64,000 nt of DNA from NCBI GenBank assembly GCA_033239125.1, contig BSWB01000002.1, positions 53,045,001 to 53,109,000 on the forward strand, read 5' to 3'. Positions 1-12,083 of the stretch are shown in pieces (position 1 is the stretch's first letter; each line of letters begins with the position of its first letter). The stretch comes from Fagopyrum homotropicum (lineage: Eukaryota; Streptophyta; Magnoliopsida; Caryophyllales; Polygonaceae). The notes below the pieces were generated by a model, which did not search any database, was not told the DNA's origin, and was given only the letters and a program-made list of their open reading frames with translations. The position numbers and the translations under genes were made by a program.

Positions 1-1
1 T

Positions 2-2935
2 CCTCAAGAGACATTAGAGACTCCGATAGTGATGGAATTGAAGCCACTACCTACACATCTAAGGGACGTATTTCTAGGACCTAATTCTACCTTTCCGGTA
101 ATTGTTAGTTCCGATTTGAGTATTGATGAACATAGTAAGCTCATGGTTGTTCTTAAGAAACATAGGAAAGCCTTAGGTTATACTATAGAGGATCTAGTAG
201 GAATCAAACCTTCACTATGCATGCATAAGATCCTAATGGAAGAAGACTTTAGAACTTCGCGACAACCTCAAAGGCGGTTAAATCCGACCATGAAGGAGGT
301 TGTCAAGAAGGAAATTCTTAAACTACTTGATGCAGGTATCATCTACCCTATCTCCGATAGCAAGTGGGTGAGTCCCGTACAGGTGGTTCCAAAGAAGGGA
401 GGAATGACGGTCATCACCAATAAAAACAATGAACTCATTCCCACACGAACTGTAACCGGATGGAGAATGTGCATAGATTACCGGAAGCTAAACAACGCAA
501 CGAGGAAGGATCACTTTCCACTACCCTTCATTGATCAAATGCTTGAGAGGTTAGCACAACACTCACACTTTTGCTATCTTGACGGTTATAGTGGTTTCTT
601 TCAGATCTCGATACATCCGGACGATCAAGAGAAGACCACATTCACGTGTCCGTGGGGAACGTTTGCGTATAGGAGGATGCCGTTTGGGCTTTGCAACGCC
701 CCAGCCACCTTTCAAAGATGCATGATGGCTATCTTTTTGGAATACATAGAGGAGATCATGGAGGTCTTTATGGATGATTTCTCCGTTTATGGTTCTTCTT
801 TTGATAATTGTCTTTCTAACCTTGCTCTTGTGTTACAAAGGTGTGAAGACACGAACCTAGTTCTTAATTGGGAGAAGTGTCAATTTATGGTGAAAGAGGG
901 CATTGTATTAGGACACTTAATCTCTAGTAGAGGGATTGAGGTGGATAAGGCTAAGATAGAAACAATAGAAAAGCTTCCTCCCCTAACTTCGGTGAAAGGG
1001 ATAAGAAGTTTTCTAGGACACGCTGGATTCTATAGGCATTTCATAAAGGATTTTTCCAAGATATCAAAACCGCTCACTAATTTATTAATGAAGGACGCAG
1101 TTTTTGATTTCTCGCAGGAATGCTTAGATGCGTTTAACATGATTCGGGAAGCTCTAATCTCAGCCCCGATTATCCAACCTCCGGATTAGAATCTTCCCTT
1201 TGAGGTTATGTGTGACGCAAGTAACATAGCCATAGGGGCTGTGCTTGGGCAAAGAAAGGAAGGACGAACCCATGCCATTTACTACGCTAGCAAGACGCTA
1301 GATGAAGCGCAGCTCAACTACGCCACAACCGAAAAGGAATTTTTAGCAATTGTATATGCATTTGAAAAGTTTCGCTCTTATCTTGTAGGTGCTAAGGTGA
1401 TTGTGTACACGGATCATGCGATCCGGTATTTGCTTGCAAAGAAGGATGCGAAACCAAGGCTGATTAGATGGATTCTTCTCCTACAAGAATTCGATCTAGA
1501 GATCCGTGACAAGAAGGGTTCGGAAAATTCTGTTGCGGATCATTTGAGTCGTCTACCACATCTAGAAGACGACCATCTACCTATAGATGACTCCTTTCCG
1601 GACGAGCATTTACACATCATAGAGGAGTGCATCGACGTGATCAAAAAAGGTAACAAACCATGGTTTGCTGATTTTGTTAACTATTTGGTTTGCCAGGAAT
1701 TACCACCCGGATTATCCTACGCACAAAGAAAGAAGTTCTTTAAGGATGTTCGGGAATACTTTTGGAACGAACCTCTCCTTTTTAAGAGAGGTCCGGACGG
1801 CATCATTCGGCGATGTGTACCGGAAGATGAGATGCAAAGTGTCATCCGTCATTGTCTTTCACTATCTTGTGGAGGACACGCTAGTTCGAACAAGACTAGC
1901 GCTAAGGTATTGCAATCTGGATTCTTTTGGCCTACTTTATTTAAAGATGTGCAAACCTTTGTTTCCTGCTGCGATGCTTGTCAAAGAACAGGGAACATAT
2001 CTAGGAGGAACGAGATGCCTCTTAACAATATCCAAGAGGTGGAGATCTTTGACGTTTGGGGAGTAGACTTCATGAGACCTTTCCCATCATCTTGTGGAAA
2101 CCAATACATACTTTTAGCGGTGGATTATGTTTCGAGATGGGTTGAAGCAATTGCCTCTCCCACCAATGATGCCATGGTAGTGGTTAAGTTCTTTAACAAG
2201 ACCATCTTCCCACGATTTGGGACACCACGGACTATCATTAGTGATGGAGGTTCTCACTTCATTGCCCGACGCTTAGAAGCTCATTTAGCTAAGTATGGGG
2301 TGACTCACAAGATCGCCACCCCTTATCATCCACAAACTAGTGGACAAGTGGAGATCTCAAACCGGGAAATTAAAGGGATCCTAGAGAAAACGGTTTCAAG
2401 GACAAGGAAGGATTGGTCTTTGAAGCTAGATGACGCATTATGGGCATACCGGACTGCATATAAGACTCCCATCGGAACAACACCCTACAACCTTGTGTAT
2501 GGGAAGTCTTGTCACTTGCCGGTAGAATTAGAGCACAAGGCGTATTGGGCAATAAAGTGGTTGAACTTCGGCATGAAGGAAGCGGGAGAGAAGCGTCTCT
2601 TGGACCTCAATGAGCTTGAAGAACTTCGCTTGAACGCCTACGAAAATGCCAAGATCTATAAAGAAAGAGCGAAGCGTTGGCATGATAAGCATATCATCCC
2701 AAAGGACCTCAAAGAAGGAGATCAAGTTCTCCTCTTCAATTCAAGGCTTCGTCTCTTTCCAGGTAAGCTTAAATCTCGTTGGACTGGACCTTATCTAATC
2801 AAACGTGTTTTTCCCCATGGTGCAGTTGAAGTATGGGGTGAAAAGGGCGGAAGCTTTAAGGTGAACGGTCAACGACTCAAGAAGTATACACCGGAACTCC
2901 AAGCTGAAGAGTTCGCGCCCACCGCACTCGAATAA
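2..2935 (+). pseudogene. Athila-type pol: reverse transcriptase, RNase H, integrase, with one TAG stop
   Basis: One reading frame runs from the window edge to TAA at 2933-2935, broken only by TAG at 1187-1189. That codon sits between the reverse transcriptase and RNase H domains, where relatives have Trp. The reverse transcriptase has its FMDD active site at 767-778 and the conserved stretch RRMPFGLCNAPATFQRC before it. RNase H starts with MCDAS, its first catalytic Asp at 1214. The integrase has a His/Cys zinc-binding region (about 1840-1990) and a DDE triad with Asp at 2066, Asp at 2243 and Glu at 2351, the last two separated by 35 residues. A C-terminal integrase domain follows. In an active copy these domains copy the RNA into DNA and insert it. 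Protease and gag would lie upstream, outside the window. Confidence 0.93.
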
Positions 2936-3758
2936 GTGCGAATATGGTCTAGCTACGGACCTTAAACAAGCGCTTCTTGGGAGGCAACCCAAGGTGATGC
3001 ACTTACGTTTTTGTTTTTGATTCATATAGAATAGTTTAGACGTTTTTGTTTTGTTTTGCCTTCGATACCTTCCGGTATGTTCGTGTTTTTGGATGTAGGA
3101 TCAGTGGAAGAGAAAGGGAGAAGGAAAAGTTTGAAGAAAATTGACAAAACTTGGACTTTGACACATTACAAAGAGTTCCACGGCCAAAACCACGGCCGTG
3201 ACAACTACAGTGACCGTAATTTGTAAAAGCCTGAGAAAAATCACCAAAACCACGGTTCCGTACATTTCCACGGCCGTGGAAACCCCCGAGTGACCGTAAT
3301 TTTCGAAAAAATTTACGGCCACTATAAAAACCACGTTTCTTCACAAAACACACCAAAACCCCCAATTCCACGCCCAAGAACGCCGAAATCTTCCCCCACT
3401 CTCAAATTCCCGTTCGTTAATCGTTTCGAACGATTCTTTAGCCAAAACTGAAGAAAATCCAATCACCTACAAGATCCAAGCAACGATTCGAGCGGCAAAT
3501 CACCGGAGAAGGCAGAATTCGGATTTTAAAATCCGAAAACCTAGGTTTTTCACCTCTTCTCTTACTTTGTCGATTTGCCTCAATTTTGCAAGAAATTTTA
3601 GGAGAACTAATTGAAATTGGATTGGAATTAGTCTAGGGATACTTGCTGTTGAATTTGGTGAAAATCTGCTGAGTTTTGAGAAATTACGAACCGAATCACG
3701 GTCATTGGACATTCCACGGCCGTGGTTTCTGAAGAACAGACCGTGGTTTTGAACAGTG
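2936..3758 (+). other. Spacer between pol and second ORF, with CCACGGCCGTGG palindromes
   Basis: I see no ORF of note on the plus strand. The stretch holds several copies of a 12-bp palindrome, CCACGGCCGTGG, complete at 3268-3279 and 3714-3725 and partial at 3178-3185 and 3190-3200. The same motif recurs in the 3' LTR. Short minus-strand ORFs here look like shadows of low-complexity sequence. Confidence 0.7.
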
Positions 3759-5285
3759 ATGGATTTTGTTAGAAGAATGTCGAATAGGAACAAGAAAAGG
3801 AAGGGTGATGGTCCCTCCTCTTCTCAGGCACCTCCTAGTGAACCACCATCACCCCCACCACCTAGAATTCCTAGAATCCACAAGGATTACCTCGATGCCT
3901 TAGAAAGGATCCAGAAGCGAGCGGTCATAGGACCTAGGTATTTGTTGCTTGAGGAGCAAGAGCCACTAAATGTGGTCAACGACATTACTTGGTTATTAGA
4001 TAGAGCTGGGTTGATCATCTTCTCCGCCATTTGGGAAGATGCATATGAGGAGATCAGTAGGGAGTTTGTGATCTCCTTCGAGCATAGTCATGTAGACCGT
4101 ACAGTGTCATTTAGGCTGATGGAGGAGAACTACGAGTTCTCGATTGCTGAGTTCGGGACCTTCTTTGGGTTCCATGAGACCTTCAATGGTCGATTCTCTA
4201 GTGGCGTGTACGCCAAGGATTTTTGGGAGGATATAGCTATGGTTTACGCCAGCGAGAACCGCTGGCAACCAGCTGATACCAAGGCTAAGTTGATTTATCA
4301 CTTAGCCTTGAAGATTGCTCATTGGGTGCTTTCTGAGTGTCTCTTTCCTAGGACGGAGACACCTCAGAAGATCAAGACAGATGAGCTTTATTTGTTGTAT
4401 TGCATGTTGCACGGCAGGCAGGCTGATTGTGCCACCCTTTTAGCTTCTACTATAAGTAAGCTAAAGAACAAGAGGGCTGACAATATAGGATATGGTGGGA
4501 TGGTTACCCACATTTCTAGGCAGCTGGGGATCAACTTTTCTGCATGCACTAGGATAGCTGCTAGACCTCTAGGACTTCAGAGCCTCATGACTAGAGGCAT
4601 TATCTTTCCTAGACATAGAGGTCCACCTACAGCTTCCATGCCTTGGGAGGATAGAGGAGGTAGAGGAGTAGCATGGATCCCCGAGTATTCCATTATGGCC
4701 GGACGCCATAACTAGAAGGAGACGTTCGTTGCCATACATGCGAACAGACTAGTAGCCCCTCCTTACGTTCCACCTGAGCCACCGGTTGTAGATGAGGAGG
4801 AGATGAGAGGGGATGATGAGTTTGAGGTAGGAGGAGAGGAGCACGATTATAGTACCTTCCCGGATCAGCCGGACGCAGTTCCCGACCTTCCTAGACACTC
4901 TCCTCGTCCCGCTAGAGCTTCTGGTTCTTCCTCTCACCGTGCTAGTGTGAGCGAGACCCCGACTTGGATGGCGGATCCTCCTGCATGGTATAGCACTCAG
5001 TCGGAGTGGATGGGAGCTCCACCAGCTTGGCATGCCCAGCCACCACCTGCACCAGCACCGTCAGACGCACCAGCATGGTATATCCAGCCGCCGGGATAGT
5101 ATGAGCAGCTGCCGGAGTGGGCTACCGATATTTCCAGTAGGGTCGGAGCCTTGGAGATCCGCACAGATGCTAGGGATGCACGAGCCGACGCGCATGACCG
5201 CATGATGAGAGATATTTACCGCCAGCAGTTTGGGCGGAACTATGATCCCGGCTTCTTCCCGTTTCCACCACCACCAGCACCCTAG
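3759..5285 (+). pseudogene. Athila ORF-1-like protein downstream of pol, two TAG stops
   Basis: The frame starts at ATG 3759 and runs to TAG 5283-5285, about 508 codons, with in-frame TAG at 4713-4715 and 5097-5099. The N-terminus is basic and then Pro/Ser-rich. The middle (about residues 35-290) resembles the plant family known as Arabidopsis retrotransposon ORF-1 (ATHILA), whose function is unknown; the position matches the env-like ORF of Athila elements, but I see no clear signal peptide or membrane segment. The C-terminal third is rich in Pro, Ala and Trp (repeated PPAW/APAW) and ends in a short charged segment that could form a coiled coil. Both stops would be Trp codons changed by one G to A step, like the stop in pol. 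The product was probably lost by decay after insertion. Confidence 0.7.
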
Positions 5286-6630
5286 TGAGGAGGATGATGA
5301 TGATCTACCGCCTTAGCCACTCCACCACCATCTTGTGAGTTCTTTTTCTTTCTTTCTTTTCTTTATTTCTTTTTGAACATTAGGGACAATGTTTGTCTCA
5401 AGTATGGGGTGGGGTGTGACTATTCGTTTGTAATAACTCTACTCACTTTGCTTGCTTTGATTGAGAACACCTTGCATGTTTCATTCCATTGTTACACTTT
5501 TCATTATCGCATTGCATGAAAAAAGCTTTTGAAAAAAACCATAAAAATCGAAAAATTTTGAAAATTTTGTGCTTCTAAGGATAGAGATGACTTCTATGAT
5601 AATCACTACTTGTGAATTGAGTTTTGATGACAATCGCATGCTTAAACAAATAGTAAATTGAAAAGAAATTGAATGAGTTAATTATTCCTCTTTTGCAAGT
5701 TTTATAATGTGAAGAATGTCACCTAAATCATATTGAGAAATCAAGGTTGAAATCACATGATAAGTTCTTATACTTCTTGTTGAAATGATTAAGGCAATTC
5801 GATTTTCTTTCTTCTTTCTTTGATCATTTAGCCCCTCAATGAAATAATGGCCTCCTTTACCTATCCGGGAATTTGGAGGAGTTGATATTTGGCATGTTTG
5901 ATGTGGGAGGGCCATGAAAGCAAAATTTTGCATTCAAAGAATAGAAAGAACTTATAGGTTTGGGGAAGTCAATCATGACGATGAGTAACTCGGCACCATT
6001 CACATAGCCGGGTGTTTGTGTCTTGCCAAAGTCGGATTGAGCGATATTCATAGCGGATTATGGTATGTGCATCAAGGGTTTGAGGCATCTCGCAAAATTG
6101 AGAACCGCCGATCTCCTAAGCTTCGGTTTTTGTGCACCTCTGTCCATAACTCCAAAAGTAAAGTCGAAAAATAATGTGAAAAGAAGAGAGCAAAGCTCTA
6201 AGTTGAAAGTGTTGCAAAACCGCAAGAGAAAAAGAAAAGAGTTGGTTATCCACTTTCCCGGATTCATGCACCACATTCCTTATAATTTCCTCTCCCCTTC
6301 CGCATTCTAGACCTTACTTGAAAATCCTTAAGATCAAGAGAATGCTATATGACTTGGTGATCTAAATTGAAGTTTCTTATGATTGATTTTGATAATGTTT
6401 GAAGGTTATGATGTTTACATGGAAGTTTGATCAATTCATGAGTTTTCTCTACTCTTTACTCTTTCGTTATGTATATGAGAGTCTTATGAACGAATGAAGC
6501 AAGATTTGAGAATGATCTATTGACTAGGAAGCACATTCATCTAAAAGACGTTTTGTTTTTGAGAGTGCATCCATATTTCATCCTAACTTGAGTTTTTAAG
6601 CTTTTGAAAGACCTTGCTTGGGGACAAGCA
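5286..6630 (+). other. Long non-coding 3' region of the Athila-like element
   Basis: I see no supportable gene. Around 5389-5411 there is a purine-rich motif with AAGTATGGGG, close to the one beside the 3' LTR at 6636-6646. The rest is AT-rich with short unsupported ORFs. A long untranslated stretch before the 3' LTR is usual for Athila elements. Confidence 0.6.
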
Positions 6631-6651
6631 AGTGGCAAGTATGGGGTATTT
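6631..6651 (+). promoter_or_regulatory. Polypurine tract of the Athila-like element
   Basis: The purine-rich sequence AAGTATGGGG ends a few bases before the TG that opens the 3' LTR at 6652. By position it would prime plus-strand DNA synthesis in reverse transcription. Confidence 0.55.
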
Positions 6652-8321
6652 TGTTAGCATGAAATATTGTGATATTTTAGGCACGTTTTCTAGATGTATT
6701 TCATCCATATTAGTGTTCATTGATAAAGCATTGAAGCAATTGAGAGCTAGTTTATCTATATTGTCGATATAGAGGTCTACATAAGCTTTGTGTTGATTGT
6801 AGGCGAATAAGAGCTAAAACCGAACGAATTAAGAGAGGATGGAGATGGATTGAGCACATCCAAGGATTGAGGACACCACAAAGAAGCTAAGGAAGATGCT
6901 AGGATGAAGAATGGCACAAAAGAAAGGGAATTACGAGCAACCTATGCTTCCACACTCTAAATTACGGCCGTAATGGAGTCCACGTTCTAAACCACGGCCG
7001 TGGAACTTGGCAACATGAGCGTGAAGCATTCCAGAGAGTTACACGGTATAAAGTACGGTCGTGGAAGTTTTGAAGAACCGTAATCCAATTCCACGCTCCA
7101 AACCACGGGCGTGGAATTCCATACAACCGTGATTTAGGCGATCTTTTGGCGAATAAAATATAGACACATTGTCTACTTACATGGGCCGGACACTTATTCT
7201 ATCTTTCGCTATAAAAGGACTGAAGGAGGGAGATTTCGGCACCTTCGCTTACGCTTGCCTGCACGTGCCTAGGGTTCCAGTTGGACGTGCGGAGATTGCC
7301 ATTTTGCAACGGAGATTTGCAAAGGTTTGGAGATTTTGGAAGTTACGCTTTGTCCTTAGGTTTGATTAGAAGAAGGATTGACATCCCGCTCTTCGTTCTT
7401 ATCAAGGATTGTGATTGGTTTGTGTTATTCCAAATCTGATATACATCATTACCTTTGTTTGTGGATTTGAGATTGATTTGAAGTTTATTGAAGGTTTTCG
7501 AAGGTTTTCATCTTTCATTCTTCTAAATCTTGAATTTGATATCATAATGACTGTTGTTGGCTAAAACCCTTTAGCAATTCTAAGGTAAAGGATTGATAGT
7601 TGTGGCTTAGATGATGATAGATCGATCGTAAACAGATTGGACCCTGAGAGTTAGAGAGATTTCGCCGACGAGCCAAAATCACGGCCTGTTCTTGAGGTTC
7701 CACGGCCGTGGAACTCAAGATCCACCCGTAATTTTCCCTAGTTTACGAATATTGCTTTTACTTTGATCGAAAGTTAAAGATTTGCTTTAACTTAGTCTTG
7801 GCTTGCCTTTTCTAGGTAGTAGTGAAGCCTCAACAACCTCTACTTCGATTTCGAGTGTCACAACCTTAATCGGTTTAGTTAGTCTTGATCCTTGGGTTAC
7901 AAGTTTGGGTATTTGAGATTAATTCTTGTCTTTAGATCCTTTCTATACTGAAGCCTCAACAACCTTTATAGAGAGTATTTCTAGATAAGTCATATAAAGC
8001 CTTGGAACTTCACCGTACATTGCTTTACCTTAGCATATATTTGCAACTCTTAACTTTGTCCTTAGTTCTTTAGTATATCTTGAATCGATTGTCACAATTA
8101 GATACCTGGATCTTTAGGGTTGCTGTTTTCCCCAATATTTGCAAAGATCATACATATACTTGCTTGACAATTTACAAACTGAATTTGTTCCCCCCAAATC
8201 CCTGTGTTCGATACTCTGGAATACTTGTTAATCTACGCCGATCCGTACACTGCGGGTTCGCTTGCTTGATTCTAGTTTTATAAATTTAAAGCTTATTTGC
8301 ACGCACGCTAAGTGGCGAATA
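6652..8321 (+). repeat. 3' LTR of the Athila-like element, 1,670 bp
   Basis: It begins TGTTAGCATG right after the polypurine tract. The end is placed at 8321 because the minus-strand Sirevirus reading frame resumes at 8322, and because the last bases (GCGAATA) align with GCGAACA, the end of the related solo LTR at 13897-15641. The terminal CA would then have become TA by one C to T change. The LTR contains palindromes at 6961-6974, 6992-7003, 7103-7114 and 7700-7711. The matching 5' LTR is outside the window, so divergence cannot be measured. Confidence 0.8.
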
Positions 8322-9481
8322 AAGTCCAATAAAGAAATTTAGCTCACCCATTAAGCTCATTTCGAATTCCCTGCACATGATATTTGAAAATTCCTTTCAT
8401 AGGGAATCATTAGTAACACCGAATAATATATCATCAACATAGATATGTGCTACTAAGATATCGTTGCCTCTGGTTTTGATAAATAAAGTTTTATCGATCA
8501 AACCTCTTTTAAAATTGTTTTCAAGGAGATACTTGGACAATATTTCATACCAAGCTCGAGGAGCTTGCTTAAGACCATAAAGAGATTTGTCCAATTTAAA
8601 CACATGATCACGAAATTCATCAATTTCAAAACCAGGAGGTTGAGCAATGTAGACTTCTTCTTTTAAGAAGCCGTTTAGAAAAGCACATTTTACATCCATT
8701 TGAAATAGCTTTATACTCATGAAAGATGCAAATGCAAGTAGCATAAGTATGACTTCTAACCTGGCAACCGGATCAAAAGTCTCCTCATAATCAATACATT
8801 CTTCTTGATTATAGCCTTGTGCTACTAGTCGTGCTTTATTTCGAATGACTTTGCCGTTTTCATCCAACTTGTTCTGAAAAACTCATTTTGTGCTAATGAC
8901 GGATTGATGCTTTGGTCTCTTAGTAAGAGTTCAGACCTTGTTTCTCTCAAACTCATTTAGTTCGTTTTGCATGACAATGATCAAGTCGGGTCCTTGAAGA
9001 GCTTGAACATAATTCTCTGGCTCAATAAGAGACACGAACGCATAGAATGCACATAGATTGTTTACTTTAGATCGAGTTTGAACTCCTGCGTTTGGATCTG
9101 AAATCACATTCCTTGTGGATGGTATGAAGAGTGTTGAAACTTCCTTCGTTTGTAAGATGGAACAGATCCTGAAGATTGAGGCTCGTATGCTTGTCTAGAT
9201 TCGGGTATCGTTGGTGTATTGCCCTTGGATCCTATCTCAAGGCCTTGAAGTTGGGTTTCAAGGCCTTGAAACGGAGTTTTGTCATCGTAGTTTTTTGTTT
9301 CAAGGTCTTGAAGATGTGTTTCAAGGTCTTGAGGGTTTTCTCCGGTATCTTGAATCTTTTCTTGTATATTCTTTTCTTGATCTTTTGGATCTTCTTCTTA
9401 ATCAGAATTGTGATTTTCTCGTTGATTCAGATTAAGATCTGCAAAACTTTGACACAAAGTACCATCATTGCTTTCATCCTA
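8322..9481 (-). pseudogene. Sirevirus reverse transcriptase N-terminal part plus integrase-RT linker
   Basis: Read leftward, the sequence covers the linker after integrase, the start of reverse transcriptase (KARLVAQGYNQ), the motif YGLKQAPRAWYE and the active site YVDDI near 8427-8441, and continues past a stop at 8397-8399 to 8322. There the frame is cut by the Athila LTR. TGA codons at 8883-8885 and 8931-8933 replace Trp codons of the family. The linker encodes imperfect repeats of Gln-Gly/Asp-Leu-Glu-Thr, produced by the palindrome TTTCAAGGCCTTGAAA at about 9237-9340. The same DNA motif occurs in this element's LTR. Confidence 0.85.
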
Positions 9482-10367
9482 TGATGCACGGACACGGACA
9501 CAAATACGGGAAATGGACACGGCGAGAAACGGGGAAGCGACAATCCTCAAAAGTATAGGAAACGGGGACACGACGAGTAAAGTAATTAATATATTATTTT
9601 AAAGATATTGAAATATAGAATTACTATATCATAATGAGACATATCTATATATATATATATATGGAAAAAAATTAATGATATATGAGTTGATAAAAATATT
9701 AACATAATGATAAAATAATCGAAACAAAATCTTAGAAACAAACATTTTCAGTCTTACAAAACATAGAAATAAACATATTTAGTTTTATAATGTGAAATAA
9801 TCATACTTAGTATCAAAATTGAAGAATGAATCATTCATTTGCAAATACACAATAACCGAACAACATGATCAACAAAGGAAAATAATAATAAATAATTGTG
9901 AATTATAAAAAGTGAAAGAATTAGAAGAACATAGTCAACATCCAACAAATAAAAATTACAAAATAAATTAATAATCAAAGATTCAAAATTAAATTATAAA
10001 ATCATAAGAAAAATGGAGAGAAGAGTCGGCCGGCGGAACAACATTTCAACATTAGAGCCGGAGAAGAAGATCGGTGTCCTACTTCCGACAACCACAATCT
10101 CGCAGGTGGTCATGTGGAGCTAGGTTTAGTCGGAAAAAATGGGAAAGAAGAAAAAATATTACTATATATAAGTTTTTATTTCGTTGATCATGTCTTGACT
10201 GGGCACAATCCGCGTCCTCACCGTGTCCTAGACGTGTCCTATATTGGAAATGTGTCTTGACCATGTCCGGTCATATTTGACCATGTCCGAGCCGTGTCCG
10301 GTTGTGTCCCCGTTTCCGACACGGCAGGACACGGGACACGCCGTCTTTTAGAAGTGTTCGTGCATCA
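9482..10367. mobile_element. Unclassified 886-bp inverted-repeat element inserted in the Sirevirus integrase region
   Basis: The ends are inverted repeats, TGATGCACGGACAC at the left against GTGTTCGTGCATCA at the right, with one mismatch, and TA flanks both sides. Copia coding sequence continues on each side, which proves an insertion. Both ends are dense in the repeated unit GACACGG/CCGTGTC (about 9487-9555 and 10195-10345); the centre is AT-rich and non-coding. A TA duplication would fit Tc1/mariner, but the flanks also allow an imperfect 9-bp duplication as in Mutator-like elements. I see no transposase, so it is non-autonomous. Confidence 0.72.
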
Positions 10368-11749
10368 TAGCTTGCATCAAATATGACATGAATACTTTCT
10401 TCAACAATTTTGATACATTTGTTATAAACCCGATGAGCATTGTTATTTGAAGCATATCCAATGAATATAACTTCATCACTACGTGCATCAAATTTTTCAA
10501 GATTATCTTTGTCATTGTTATGAACAAAGCATGTACATCCAAAGGGTTTGAAATATGAAATATTAGGTTTTCTACCCTTAAATAGTTCATAAGGAGTCTT
10601 TTTCAAAGTGGGGCGAATTAAACATCTATTTAAGATGTAATTAGCAGTGTTTACTGCTTCTGTCCAAAAACTTTTTGGCAAATTGTTTTCTAAAAGCATA
10701 GTCCTAGACATATCCTCTAGGGTGCGGTTCTTATGTTCCACAACCTCATTCTGTTGAGGAGTTCTAGGAGCTGAAAAGTTATGTGAAGTACCATATTTTG
10801 CACAAAATAAGTCAAACTTTAGCTGATCAAATTCTCTACCATGATCACTTCTTATAGAAACGATTGGTAGGTTTTTCAAAGTTTGCAACTCCTTACACAA
10901 TTTTGAAAACTCAAACAATGCTTCAAATTTTTCTCGTGAGAAAGATATCTATGTGAAACGAGAAAAATCATCCACAATAATAACAAGGATGTGTTGCTTA
11001 CCTTTGAGAGATTTGACACGTATAGGTCCACAAAGATCCATATGTAAAAGTTCAATAGGTCGAGAAGAACTTACAACTTTATCATGTTTGAATGAACCTC
11101 TTATTTGTTTACCTTGTGTACAAGTTTTACATAGTTCATCTACCTTGAAGTTTAGGTTTGGCAAGCCACGTACCAGGTCCTTTGAAAGTAACTTCTGCAT
11201 TGTATGCATGCTTACGTGACCAAGTGTTCTATGCCAAAGCCTTGGATCATCAGTCAAGGCCTTGAGACATTTTGGCTTAGTTCTTGAAACTTGGTTAGTA
11301 CTCATAGAATAGGCATTGTTACATCTAGGAGCAGTAAGCACAATGTCACCCGTCGTCTTGTCTTGAACTTCACATTTTTCTGAATCAAACATTACCTTGT
11401 TGCCTTTATCACATATTTGAGAGATGTTAAGCAAATTATACTTCAAACCGTCAACAAGATATACATCATCAATAAAGTTAGATGAATTATAACATATTTT
11501 ACCAATGCCTATAATGTCACACTTTCCTTTATCACCAAGCGTAATGGCTCCAGATGATTGCTTCTTTAAATCTGAGAGCAATGAACTTTTTCCACTCATG
11601 TGTCTTGAGCAACCACTATCTAATATCCATTTATGCTCCTTTACCTTGGTGATATCCTGCAAAACAGCATACATCAACCTTTCCGGGTCGACCAAATGGC
11701 ATATTTTCGTCCATATTCAGGCTCGATCATGTTTGGTGGTCTAGTGCCT
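10368..11749 (-). pseudogene. Sirevirus protease and integrase
   Basis: Reading leftward from about 11749, the protease has its aspartic motif LDSGCSRHMSG in the first 40 residues of the frame at 11695. The pre-integrase zinc region (H..H..C..C, LWHRTLGH to CKTC) follows, and then the integrase core with Asp in LLHMDLCGP, Asp in RSDHGREF and Glu in QQNEVVEH. TAG at 10949-10951 interrupts the core where relatives have Trp. Between 11695 and about 11750 the frame shifts. The protein is cut at 10368 by the 886-bp element; a frame that continues leftward into that element gives an artificial tail. The enzymes would process the polyprotein and insert the DNA copy in an intact element. Confidence 0.88.
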
Positions 11750-12083
11750 TTAGGAACCCGGATTTGTTTGACATGTTTCCTTAAACATAGAGGATAAGTA
11801 CGTGTTTCTAATGATGTAAGGATCATTTCTTCTATATGGACATGTAGATTTTACATGACCCTTTTTACAATAGTAGAAACATGTGGACATATGAATACTT
11901 CCTTTAGCCTTGACAAAAGTGGTAGTTGGTTTTCTAGGAAAGCTCCTATGATAACCTATACCATTTTTGTTAAGTGAGGATTGTTGTTCACCCATCATTC
12001 TTTCAAGATTAGCTTTTGAACGAATGAATTTAACAAGTGTAGTCTTTTGGTCTTTACACGTCAAAGTTAGATCAACTTCTCTT
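11750..12083 (-). pseudogene. Sirevirus zinc-knuckle region between gag and protease
   Basis: The frame contains CFYYCKKGHVKSTC, a CCHC-like knuckle in which the second Cys of the usual spacing appears as Tyr. It lies upstream of the protease in the polyprotein. A one-base shift near 12080 separates it from the preceding coiled-coil segment, which reads in the gag frame. Confidence 0.75.

Larger units (their letters stand above)
1..8321 (+). mobile_element. Athila-like Ty3/gypsy retrotransposon, 3' part
   Basis: The order is pol (reverse transcriptase, RNase H, integrase), a spacer, a second ORF of the kind found after pol in Athila elements, a long non-coding stretch, a polypurine tract and a 3' LTR. 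The 5' LTR, gag and protease lie left of the window. The right edge is set by two independent signs. Sirevirus coding sequence on the other strand resumes exactly at 8322. The LTR end also aligns with the end of a related solo LTR at 13897 whose limits are fixed by target duplications. The element therefore inserted into the Sirevirus reverse transcriptase gene. Pol has one stop codon and the second ORF has two, so the copy is not functional. The lineage call rests on protein resemblance and on the post-pol ORF, without a database search. Confidence 0.9.

Noticed and set aside
6065..6310. 81-codon ORF in the Athila non-coding region
   Set aside because: No recognisable domain, and it lies in the usual untranslated part of the element.
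8322..8399. Athila LTR end at 8399 (TTTCA)
   Set aside because: 8322-8399 translates on the minus strand as the continuation of Sirevirus reverse transcriptase, so the LTR must end at 8321.
9176..9484. Plus-strand ORFs opposite the Sirevirus linker
   Set aside because: They are antisense to recognisable copia sequence and consist of Leu/Phe-rich shadow translation.
10271..10367. C-terminal tail of the Sirevirus integrase frame
   Set aside because: The last 30 or so residues read into the inserted 886-bp element and are not part of the protein.
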